Source: Rhizobium sp. CG5
GTDB taxonomy: Bacteria; Pseudomonadota; Alphaproteobacteria; Rhizobiales; Rhizobiaceae
Direction of reading: 5' to 3'
Length of the DNA stretch: 64,000 nucleotides
Assembly: GCF_023701945.1 (NCBI RefSeq)
Contig: NZ_JABAEF010000020.1
Location: 62,001 to 126,000 of the forward strand
The notes under the pieces were generated by a model. That model worked only from the letters and a program-made list of their open reading frames with translations, did no database searches and was not told the origin of the DNA. This document shows positions 26,081-34,015 of this stretch, piece by piece. The first letter of the stretch is position 1, and each line of letters begins with the position of its first letter. Both the position numbers and the translations under genes were made by a program.

Positions 26081-27201
26081 CAATGAACGCCATCGATCCC
26101 ACGATCCATATCGCCGCAGCCAATATCAGGCTTGACGGAGTGAGCAAATCCTATGGCTCTGTCACCATTATCCCGAAGCTCGACGTCGAGTTCAGGGAAG
26201 GAGAGTTTACGGTCGTTCTGGGTCCCTCCGGCTGTGGCAAGTCTACGCTGATGCAGATGATCGCCGGTCTCGAAAGGGTCAGCGGCGGCAAGATCGTCAT
26301 TGGCGACCGGGAGGTACAGGATCTGGAGCCGAGGGAACGTGGATGTGCCATGGTCTTTCAAAACTATGCGCTTTATCCGCACATGACGGTCTTCGACAAC
26401 ATCGCCTATAGTCTGAAGATCGCCGGCCTGACCAAGCCTGAACGGCGTGCCCGCGTCGACGTCGTCGCCAAGATGCTGGGCCTGACTGACTATCTTGGCC
26501 GCAAACCTGGCCAACTATCCGGTGGACAGCGCCAGCGGGTGGCGATCGGCCGTGCGATCGTTCGCGAGCCCGCTGTTCTACTCTTCGACGAGCCGTTATC
26601 GAACCTCGACGCGCAATTGCGCCACGACACGCGCATCGAACTGGCGGATTTGCACAAAAGGATCGGCGCGACGACGGTGTTCGTCACCCATGATCAAGTC
26701 GAGGCGATGACACTCGCCGACCGCATTCTGATCCTCAACAAGGGTGAGGTCGAGCAATACGATACGCCCAAGGCAATCTATCACAGCCCGGCCTCCGTGT
26801 TTGTCGCCAAATTCATCGGCTCGCCGCCGATGAACATATTGCCCGTGACCGGCGACGGTTCGAACTTGCGACTATCCGACGGCCAAGCTGTTGCAGAGTG
26901 TCATCTGAAAGGCAAGTTCCAGCTCGGCGTTCGGCCCGAAGACCTCATCATCGGTCCTGCCGACGCAGGTCCGGCACTGAAAGCCGATGTTCGCTACAGC
27001 GAGGATCTCGGTTCGCACTCCATTCTGGCCGCCGACCTCTCCGGCATGACGGTCCGCATCACCACGCCCTTTGGCTCGCAGGCACCAGACAGCAAGGCGC
27101 TGCTCCTGACATGTCCTCCGCAAAAGCTGCATCTGTTCGATGCGGCGACCGGCAAGGCAATCGCAGGGGCGTTCACCGCTACAACGAAAGACCAGAAATG
27201 A
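26077..27201 (+). CDS. UgpC/MalK-like ABC transporter ATPase
   Basis: A 374-residue ATPase: Walker A GPSGCGKST, signature LSGGQRQRV, Walker B VLLFDEPLSNLDAQ, H-loop THDQ, and a C-terminal OB-fold/TOBE regulatory domain (about residues 245-360, QLGVRPEDLIIGPA). It energises the CUT1 importer. It shares four-base ATGA overlaps with both neighbours. ATG 26083 is an alternative start. Confidence 0.88.
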   Translation: MTMNAIDPTIHIAAANIRLDGVSKSYGSVTIIPKLDVEFREGEFTVVLGPSGCGKSTLMQMIAGLERVSGGKIVIGDREVQDLEPRERGCAMVFQNYALYPHMTVFDNIAYSLKIAGLTKPERRARVDVVAKMLGLTDYLGRKPGQLSGGQRQRVAIGRAIVREPAVLLFDEPLSNLDAQLRHDTRIELADLHKRIGATTVFVTHDQVEAMTLADRILILNKGEVEQYDTPKAIYHSPASVFVAKFIGSPPMNILPVTGDGSNLRLSDGQAVAECHLKGKFQLGVRPEDLIIGPADAGPALKADVRYSEDLGSHSILAADLSGMTVRITTPFGSQAPDSKALLLTCPPQKLHLFDAATGKAIAGAFTATTKDQK

Positions 27202-28055
27202 ACTATTTCGACTACATGACCGACCCGAAACGCCAGTGCGCGATCGTCGCGCATCGCGGCGTCTGGCAGGATGCACCGGAGAACAGCCTTCTTTCGATCC
27301 AACGGGCAATCGACGCAGGATACGACGTCGTTGAAATTGATGTTCGCCGCACCGCGGACGGTGAGTTCGTTCTCCTGCACGACGACACACTGGAGCGCGT
27401 GGCTGGAGTTAGCAGCGAGCCGGAACAATTGACCCTTGAAGAGCTGACGTCCATTGCGCTCCGCAACCGCGACGGTGGGCCGGACAACGCCTTGACTGGC
27501 GAGAAGCTTCCCAGCTTGCGCGATGTCTTCGAGCTGACCCGTGACAAGATCCTCATTCATCTGGACATCAAACACCGGCACGTCATTCCGGAGGTCCTGG
27601 CCTATGCCAAGAAAATGGGTGTCGACAAACAAGTCGACTTCTGGGCGGATCTAAAGACCCAGGACGATCTAGCCTGGATCGAGAGCAATATCACGTCGAA
27701 GGGCGTCCCTTTCATAGCACGCACGCACTTGGAGCACGACGATGCCGATGCACAAGTAGACCTCGTCTTCCGGTTGAAGCCGCTAATCTGCGAAATCTCG
27801 TTCAAGGACGTCGCGCAGGTCGAGGCGATCAGGCAGCGTTTCCACAACGCCGGCATTACCTTGTGGGTCAACACGCTCGATGGTGTCGCCTCTCCGGGTT
27901 TCACGGATACGGCTGCGGTCAAAGATCCCGATGCGATCTGGGGACGGTTGCTCAGTGCCGGGTTTTCCGCCGTGCAGACAGACGAAATGGAAAAGTTACG
28001 CTCCTACGTCGCGGCGCGGCAGCCAGCGACCACGAGGACCAGGGCATCCGTTTGA
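27198..28055 (+). CDS. Glycerophosphodiester phosphodiesterase-family enzyme, module 2
   Basis: A 285-residue cytoplasmic GDPD: HRG (19-21), ENS (28-30), E46 and D48 in VEIDVR, HD (61-62) in FVLLHDDTLERV, and later HLDIKHR where the ELK-type ligand sits. It would hydrolyse the imported phosphodiester to an alcohol and a phosphomonoester, the UgpQ role if glycerophosphodiesters are the substrate. It is not a close copy of AccF but fills the same place before an IMPase gene. ATGA overlap with the ATPase gene. Confidence 0.86.
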   Translation: MNYFDYMTDPKRQCAIVAHRGVWQDAPENSLLSIQRAIDAGYDVVEIDVRRTADGEFVLLHDDTLERVAGVSSEPEQLTLEELTSIALRNRDGGPDNALTGEKLPSLRDVFELTRDKILIHLDIKHRHVIPEVLAYAKKMGVDKQVDFWADLKTQDDLAWIESNITSKGVPFIARTHLEHDDADAQVDLVFRLKPLICEISFKDVAQVEAIRQRFHNAGITLWVNTLDGVASPGFTDTAAVKDPDAIWGRLLSAGFSAVQTDEMEKLRSYVAARQPATTRTRASV

Positions 28056-28087
28056 GGCCCGTACATCGTCGCAGAAAGAGAGACGTC

Positions 28088-28990
28088 ATGGAATTCGATC
28101 TTCGTGAACTTGGTGACAAGCTTCGTCAGGCTGCCTGGCGCGAGATACTGCCGCGGTTCCAGCAGGTGAGGGACCTCGACGTCCGGGCGAAATCGGACGC
28201 GACGGATCTGGTGACAGCGGCTGACGAAGCTGCCGAGCGCTTTCTCGCCCAAGAGATTGGAAGAATGATGCCGAACGCGCTGTTCGTCGGCGAGGAAAGT
28301 GCATCGAAGGACCCCGGTCTACTGGACCGACTTGACCGGGCCGAACTGGCGGTCGTGGTCGATCCTCTGGACGGAACGGCAAATTTCGTGGCGGGCATGC
28401 CGCTCTTCGGCGTCATGGCGGCCATCGTCCGGCAGGGTAAAGCCATCGCTGGCGTGATCTACGATCCGATGAGCGATGACTGGGTCATGGCGGAACAGGG
28501 CGGCGGCGCTTTCCTGATCCGCGCCGATGGAACCGAAAGACGGCTCCAGATCTCCGAGCCGGCGCCCTTGGCGGAGATGACAGGTTATGTCTCCACGGAT
28601 TTTTTGCCCGCTGCGATCAAGCCTGACATCATTGCAAAGCTGGCGAAACCACGGATGTTCTCCAGTCATCGCTGCGCGGCCCATATGTATCGCGCCTTCG
28701 CCAGCGGCCACGGTCATTTCGTGATGCTCGACCGATTGACGCCTTGGGATCATCTCGCTGGAACCCTGATCGCCACGGAAGCTGGCGCTTACGTCGCCTG
28801 CCTCGATGGATCGGCCTACGACGCGACCAAACGTACTGGAGCGCTTTTGACGGCGACCGACCCCGACAGCTGGCAGGTTCTCGTCCGCGAGGTGTTCGCT
28901 CATGAGGGCTGGGGCTTTACCGATAAATCAGCTTCAGCCGCAAGCGATCGGCCGTGGCAGGGTCTCTATGGACACCGGAATAACGGCTGA
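28088..28990 (+). CDS. Inositol-monophosphatase-family phosphatase, module 2
   Basis: A 300-residue IMPase with canonical motifs: GEES (68-71), DPLDGT (92-97) and WDHLAG near the C-terminus. It would remove phosphate from the monoester made by the GDPD encoded just upstream. Compared with AccG it is about 30 residues longer and keeps the standard Ser in the first motif. It is preceded by AGAAAGAGAGA. The substrate sugar is unknown. Confidence 0.86.
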   Translation: MEFDLRELGDKLRQAAWREILPRFQQVRDLDVRAKSDATDLVTAADEAAERFLAQEIGRMMPNALFVGEESASKDPGLLDRLDRAELAVVVDPLDGTANFVAGMPLFGVMAAIVRQGKAIAGVIYDPMSDDWVMAEQGGGAFLIRADGTERRLQISEPAPLAEMTGYVSTDFLPAAIKPDIIAKLAKPRMFSSHRCAAHMYRAFASGHGHFVMLDRLTPWDHLAGTLIATEAGAYVACLDGSAYDATKRTGALLTATDPDSWQVLVREVFAHEGWGFTDKSASAASDRPWQGLYGHRNNG

Positions 28991-29046
28991 GCAAGCCGTT
29001 GTCTGCCGGCTGGTGCAGTAGAGCCAGCATCCTCCTCCCGGGGACG

Positions 29047-29092
29047 GCCGCCGCCTGCCTTTAGGCGGACCCTGTGTAAAGCAGGCGGCGGC
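29047..29092 (+). terminator. Large stem-loop between IMPase and Na/Pi-PhoU genes
   Basis: GCCGCCGCCTGC (29047-29058) and GCAGGCGGCGGC (29081-29092) form a perfect 12-base-pair stem with a 22-base loop. There is no T run, so it may attenuate read-through or protect the upstream mRNA end. Confidence 0.5.
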
Positions 29093-29174
29093 TCGCCTGG
29101 GGAGCAACCGCTGTTGTGTGCGTGGTCAGCGACCGTCGCTGTCCTGCGATACCCAACGAAAAGGAGGCCAGGAC

Positions 29175-30818
29175 TTGGAAACCACAATCGTGATGATCAA
29201 CCTGTTCGGCGCGGTTGCCCTGCTGCTGTTTGGGTTGGCGCAGGTCAAGGATGGCGTGTCGCGGGCGTTTGGGGCAAAGCTCAGAACGGGTCTCGCGTCC
29301 GGGACGCGCGGCAGCGTGCGCTCCTTCCTCTCCGGCTTTGTCGCGACAATAGCGCTGCAGAGTTCGACGGCGACGGCGCTGATGGTTGCCTCTTTCGTCG
29401 AGCGGGAACTGGTCAAGCCGCGGATGGCGCAGATCGTACTACTCGGCGCCAACGTCGGCACGGCCGTCACCGCCTGGATTGTCGCCACCGGCATCGAGTG
29501 GCTCTCACCGCTCGTGATCCTTGCCGGCATCGTGCTCTATCGCAGCGGCTCGACTAATCGACAGGGCGGTGGTACGGCGCTGATCGGTATTGGGCTGATG
29601 TTGCTGTCGCTGCACCTGCTCGGGGCTGCGACCGAACCGATGCGTCATTCGCCAGCACTCGCCGCCTTCATCGGCTTACTTGATAATGCCTGGCTGGTCG
29701 CGCTCATCATATCGGCAGGTATCGCCTTCATTTCGTCCTCCAGCCTCGCCGCTGTGGTGCTGATCCTTTCGTTGGCCTCGACCGGTATCCTTTCAGCCGG
29801 ACTTATCATTGTGCTCGTCCTCGGCGCCAATCTCGGCGGCGCTATTCCGCCCGTTGTCGCGTCCCTTTCTGGTCCAGCCTCGGCCAGACGCGTGACTCTC
29901 GCGAACCTCATTGTCCGGACCGCCGGCTGTTTCATCGCACTTCCACTCGCCGGCTACGGCGCCCATCTGCTCGAAATGCTGCCTCTGGCGGCGGAAAAAT
30001 TGCCGGTCGATGCCCATCTCGGCTTCAACCTCGCCCTGGCGGCGCTCGCATGGCCGTTGTCGCGGCTCTTGTCGCGGCTGATGATCTACCTGGTCCCTGA
30101 CGAACCGCAGTCCGAACACGGTCCAAAATATCTGGACGCCCAGGAGCTATCGACGCCGGTGATTGCACTCGCCAGCGCCACGCGTGAGGTACTGGGCATC
30201 GGAGATCTCATCGAGCGCATGCTGTTACGCACTTCCAACGCCTTCGAGAAAAACGACATCTCGAAATCGAACGAGATCCCTTTGCTGGAAAGGCGTGTCG
30301 ATAGCCTCCAGCAGGGGGTGAAGGTCTACCTCTCCAAGCTTGGCCGGGAGGGTCTTACCGAAGAAGACGGCCGCAGGTCGATCGTCATCATCGACTACGC
30401 GATCAACCTCGAGCATATCGGTGACATCATCGAAAAAGGTCTCTTGCCGCAGGTCGTCAAGAAAGCCTCGCTTAGCCTAAAACTATCTGCAGATGGATAC
30501 GACGAATTGAAGACGCTCTTCGATCTGACCATCGACAACCTGCGGATCGCCCAGACGATCTTCGTTACCCGAGATTTCAATCTCGCCAAGCAGTTGATGG
30601 AAATGAAGGTCGAAGTGCGCCGGATGGAAAAACAATCGGCCGAGCGTCATCTCGAACGCCTGCGCGATGGCCGCGCCGACAGCCTGCAAACGAGCTCACT
30701 GCATCTCGACGTGCTGCGCGACCTGAAGCGCATCAACGCCCATATTGTCTCGGTTGCCCATCCGATCCTTGATGAAAGCGGCCTCTTGATCGAAAGCAGG
30801 CTGCGCGATGCCGGATGA
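29175..30818 (+). CDS. Na/Pi-cotransporter-family membrane protein with PhoU-like C-terminus, copy 2
   Basis: A 547-residue protein very similar along its length to the product of 5992-7644 (same QSSTAT, GANVGT, SSSS and GANLGG motifs and the same helical PhoU-like tail). The start is taken as TTG 29175: AAGGAGG at 29161-29167 gives seven-base spacing, and the resulting N-terminus (ETTIVMINLFG) aligns exactly with the ATG-started copy 1 (NSTVVMINLLG). It ends by overlapping the Nudix gene. Likely role: phosphate movement and homeostasis when the phosphodiester operon releases phosphate; direction unknown. Confidence 0.88.
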   Translation: METTIVMINLFGAVALLLFGLAQVKDGVSRAFGAKLRTGLASGTRGSVRSFLSGFVATIALQSSTATALMVASFVERELVKPRMAQIVLLGANVGTAVTAWIVATGIEWLSPLVILAGIVLYRSGSTNRQGGGTALIGIGLMLLSLHLLGAATEPMRHSPALAAFIGLLDNAWLVALIISAGIAFISSSSLAAVVLILSLASTGILSAGLIIVLVLGANLGGAIPPVVASLSGPASARRVTLANLIVRTAGCFIALPLAGYGAHLLEMLPLAAEKLPVDAHLGFNLALAALAWPLSRLLSRLMIYLVPDEPQSEHGPKYLDAQELSTPVIALASATREVLGIGDLIERMLLRTSNAFEKNDISKSNEIPLLERRVDSLQQGVKVYLSKLGREGLTEEDGRRSIVIIDYAINLEHIGDIIEKGLLPQVVKKASLSLKLSADGYDELKTLFDLTIDNLRIAQTIFVTRDFNLAKQLMEMKVEVRRMEKQSAERHLERLRDGRADSLQTSSLHLDVLRDLKRINAHIVSVAHPILDESGLLIESRLRDAG

Positions 30819-31308
30819 TAAAGTGCGCTCGTCAGCGTTTTCCAAACTCGCCCAAGTCACCGAACAAATCCTGAAGGGGAACGTGGGCGAACAATATGCC
30901 GCCATCTGCATAAGGAAAAACTCGCAATCTGACGACGACATCGAGCTCCTCCTGGTCACCAGCCGCGATAGCGGTCGGTGGGTCATCCCCAAGGGTTGGG
31001 GATTGCCGAAGAAAAAACCGCATGAGGTCGCCGCCCGGGAAGCCTGGGAAGAGGCAGGTGTTACGGGCAAGGTTAAGAAGAAGCCGGTCGGCTATTATAC
31101 ATACGTGAAGAAAGTGCGGGTAGGAGAGCATGTGCCTTCGCTCGTCCAAGTACACTTGCTTAGGGTCACCAAACTCGACGACGACTATCCGGAAAGTGGC
31201 CAACGAAAATCGCGTTGGTTTTCCCCGGAAGAGGCGGCGGCGTCGGTCGATGAACCTGAACTCGCCACGCTGCTCATACGCACCAGACACTTTTTCGGCA
31301 AAGTCTGA
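30808..31308 (+). CDS. Nudix hydrolase, DIPP-like, copy 2
   Basis: A 166-residue Nudix protein, paralogue of 15834-16364. The box is G-WGLPK-K-KPHEVAA-REAWEEAGV: the RE and EEAG elements are intact, but the first Glu (GX5E) is again Lys. It overlaps the Na/Pi-PhoU gene by 11 bases, so the two are co-translated and presumably act together. A short hairpin (AGGCAC-GCAAA-GTGCCT, 31312-31328) follows the stop. Confidence 0.83.
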   Translation: MPDDKVRSSAFSKLAQVTEQILKGNVGEQYAAICIRKNSQSDDDIELLLVTSRDSGRWVIPKGWGLPKKKPHEVAAREAWEEAGVTGKVKKKPVGYYTYVKKVRVGEHVPSLVQVHLLRVTKLDDDYPESGQRKSRWFSPEEAAASVDEPELATLLIRTRHFFGKV

Positions 31309-31449
31309 CGAAGGCACGCAAAGTGCCTGAATGCTTGCTTTGATAAGACCTGACTTCTGGGACGTGAGCTTAGATATGGTGTTGTTTGCGCCCCTCAGTG
31401 ACCTGAACAAGTAAATGAGGTAAGATCGGCCACTGGGATAGATTCCGCT

Positions 31450-31580
31450 ATGCCCCATCTTTCAGGAACAGATCGCGCGCAATTGCTGCTTTTGCCGAAA
31501 CGGTTGACGATTACGTCGGCCCGGACAACCCGGTCCGCTTCATCGATGCCTTCATCGACCTCCAGGAGGCGCGCCGTTGA
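31450..31580 (+). pseudogene. IS1182-type transposase fragment, frameshifted and truncated
   Basis: Two reading frames together give the start of an IS1182-family transposase: MPHLSGTDRAQLLLLP in one frame, then ETVDDYVGPDNPVRFIDA in another, matching the usual LLPExxDDYVxxDNPVRFIDAF N-terminus. The frame then ends at a TGA (31578-31580) after FIDLQEARR, and no further transposase sequence follows. It is a dead remnant of past insertion between the phosphodiester module and the chemoreceptor gene. Confidence 0.65.
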
Positions 31581-31750
31581 AAATCATTGAGCTTCTCTGG
31601 TCCCCATGGGGGCAACGCCCAAGTAGCGCCACTTCTGACAATAAAACAACTAGAACCTGTCGATCTTCCTGAGAAACAATCTCTATTGCGCAAGACGAAA
31701 CCAACATGCTGCATGAACGCTGTGTATGTGCCGCACATCGGACATCGAAA

Positions 31751-31779
31751 GGGCGCGATAGAGCGCCCTCCCGTTTTTT
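31751..31779 (+). terminator. Rho-independent terminator
   Basis: GGGCGC-GATAGA-GCGCCC followed by TCCCG and six T. It is oriented on the + strand and lies just before the convergent chemoreceptor gene, so it probably ends transcription of the second phosphodiester module. Confidence 0.65.
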
Positions 31780-31794
31780 GGCAGGAACTTACGC

Positions 31795-33750
31795 TCAAAA
31801 TTCTTCCCACGTGTCATGCGCGACAGCTGCGGACGAACCGCCACCAAAGGCACCGGCGACCTTGAGACTTAGCGTTCGGGCTGGAGAGGGTGCTGGTCTT
31901 GATGCACTGGATGCAGTTCTGACCGTTACCGCAGACGGTGTTGACCGGCTAGCGTCTCCTTCCCTTGCGAGATTGAAGCGTGAGAGCGCCTTGTTGAGGG
32001 AGGCCGCTTCCTTGGCAAGGCTGTGGCTGGCGGCAGTCGACTGCTCGACCATGGCCGCATTCTGCTGCGTGCCCTGATCCATCGTGTTAACGGCAGTGTT
32101 AATCTCCTGAAGGCCGACTGACTGTTCCCGCGACGATTCGACGATGGCAGTGACGTGACGATTGATTTCCTGGACTTCGGTGACGATGACCTGAAGTGCT
32201 TTGCCGGTCTCATTCACGAACGTCACGCCAGATCGGACATGTTCGCCGGAGGTGTTAATCAGGACCTTGATTTCTTTCGCTGCCTTTGCAGACCGTTGGG
32301 CCAATTCGCGGACTTCTTGGGCGACGACGGCAAAACCCTTACCGGCCTCACCGGCACGCGCTGCTTCAACGCCCGCATTCAGCGCCAGAAGGTTGGTCTG
32401 AAAAGCGATTTCATCGATAACGCTGATGATGTTGGTGATTTCACCGGACGAACGTTCGATCTCGGTCATGGCTGTTACGGCTTCGCGGACGATTTCACCT
32501 GACTTTTCTGCGCCTTGTCGAGCCTGTGATACCAAGTGGCCGACTTCTTCTGCCCGATTGCTGGAGTCTTTCACAGTCGTGGTGATCTCTTCCAGAGCGG
32601 CGGCAGTCTCTTCAACGGAGGCCGCCTGCTGTTCGGTGCGCTTGGACAGGTCGTCGGCTGCAGAACGAATTTCATTGGCGCCCGCGTCAATGCTCCGAGC
32701 GTTTTCGCCGACCGCACAAAGCGCATCGTTCAGGTTAGCAACGGAGCCGTTAAAGTTACTGCGCAGCGTGTCTAGATTGCCGACAAAGGGCACCTCTATG
32801 CGATACGCGACGTCGCCTGAGGCGAGACGGTCGAGAGCCTTTGCCAACTCGTCGATAGCAAATTGGGTATCTGCGGCGTCCTTGGCCTTTTGGCCCTCCC
32901 GTTCCAAACGTTCCTTCTCGGACACACTTCGGTTGTCCTGAGCTTCCTTTTCCAAGCGAGCTTTTTCAAGAGCGTTTTCGCGAAAAACTGCTACGGCCTT
33001 TGCCATCTGGCCGACCTCATCGTTGCGCTCTTGTCCGTCAACTGATGCTTTCGTCTGTCCCTGGGCAAGCGAGATCATGCGTTCGCGCAGACTTGCGATA
33101 GGTGTGGTTATGCCTTTGGCGGCCACGATTAGCGACGCCAAAATTCCGAGGGCGAACGTGAGAATAGCGACCATCAAGGATGTAAGAATGGAAAAGTTCG
33201 TCTCCTCACTTATCGCCCCACTCTTGATGCGCACGTTCTCATTAATCTTATCGAGGAACGCCCCGGCGTCAGAGGCCAAAGGTACGATCAAGGCGTCAGC
33301 CTTACTCAAGGCAATCTTTGCTTTGTAGTATTGGCCCGTCTGTCCGAACTCTACGCCTTGATCCGTCAAAGCGATGATATCTTTTGCTCGCGTAATAATT
33401 CCGTCAATCGACGTTGCTTCACGAGGAAGTTTCTCCTTCGCTGCCTGAAGGCGCAACATCAAATATGCTTTGCTATCATTATAAAAGTCGACAGCAGATT
33501 TGAGCCTGGCGTCGTCTGTAGCATACGCCAACGTTTCGTAAGCGCCATAGGCGGTTGCCATAAGGTTTCTGTTGGCGCGAGCGATGTCCAGAGAAGCCCC
33601 ATTCTCTTTGATGATGAACTCGGAATAGGTGGTATCAGCTTGTTTGTAGCGACTCGAAATGAAAGCTGTGGCGCCTATCCCGACCACGCATAGTGGGATG
33701 ATAAGCGCCAATATTTTTGTGCGAACGCTCGCATTCTTCAAGAACGACAT
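31795..33750 (-). CDS. Methyl-accepting chemotaxis protein with CheR-docking tail
   Basis: A 651-residue chemoreceptor: membrane segment 1 (about 12-33), a periplasmic helical sensor (about 35-185), segment 2 (about 187-212), a HAMP domain (with a second HAMP-like region near the Arg/Glu-rich linker) and the methyl-accepting signalling domain with the conserved hairpin tip (EIAFQTNLLALNAGVEAARAG). The last residues are TWEEF, which fit the xWxxF pentapeptide that tethers CheR/CheB for adaptation. The ligand is unknown; the periplasmic domain lacks a recognisable Cache motif by eye. A plasmid-borne receptor between two opine-like islands could sense one of their substrates. Confidence 0.92.
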   Translation of the reverse strand: MSFLKNASVRTKILALIIPLCVVGIGATAFISSRYKQADTTYSEFIIKENGASLDIARANRNLMATAYGAYETLAYATDDARLKSAVDFYNDSKAYLMLRLQAAKEKLPREATSIDGIITRAKDIIALTDQGVEFGQTGQYYKAKIALSKADALIVPLASDAGAFLDKINENVRIKSGAISEETNFSILTSLMVAILTFALGILASLIVAAKGITTPIASLRERMISLAQGQTKASVDGQERNDEVGQMAKAVAVFRENALEKARLEKEAQDNRSVSEKERLEREGQKAKDAADTQFAIDELAKALDRLASGDVAYRIEVPFVGNLDTLRSNFNGSVANLNDALCAVGENARSIDAGANEIRSAADDLSKRTEQQAASVEETAAALEEITTTVKDSSNRAEEVGHLVSQARQGAEKSGEIVREAVTAMTEIERSSGEITNIISVIDEIAFQTNLLALNAGVEAARAGEAGKGFAVVAQEVRELAQRSAKAAKEIKVLINTSGEHVRSGVTFVNETGKALQVIVTEVQEINRHVTAIVESSREQSVGLQEINTAVNTMDQGTQQNAAMVEQSTAASHSLAKEAASLNKALSRFNLAREGDASRSTPSAVTVRTASSASRPAPSPARTLSLKVAGAFGGGSSAAVAHDTWEEF

Positions 33751-34015
33751 TTTTCCTCGCTGTTGGTTTGGTGCTGCGAACGCGAAGCAAGAGGTAGGGC
33801 GCTGTTTGTGACAAGGCGGCCTATCCCTCGAATTCGGGACGTTGAGCTGGTGTGGAATGACAGTACGGGTACGGCACAGTGGCGACGAGACGGGATACGA
33901 AAACGGGTCTACCTAGCAGATGAACTTCACTTTATATTGGAGCAGTTACCCGCACTCCCGCGTGTTGTTCAGATGGCAATACATAGACATTATTGGCCTT
34001 AATATAAGTCTTGCT

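Noticed and set aside
31587..31865. Plus-strand frame crossing the terminator before the chemoreceptor gene
   Set aside because: It runs through a rho-independent terminator and into the antisense of the chemoreceptor 3' end; no motif.
33751..34015. Short frame upstream of the chemoreceptor considered as a gene
   Set aside because: 79 codons with no motif, overlapping the chemoreceptor promoter region; not supported.
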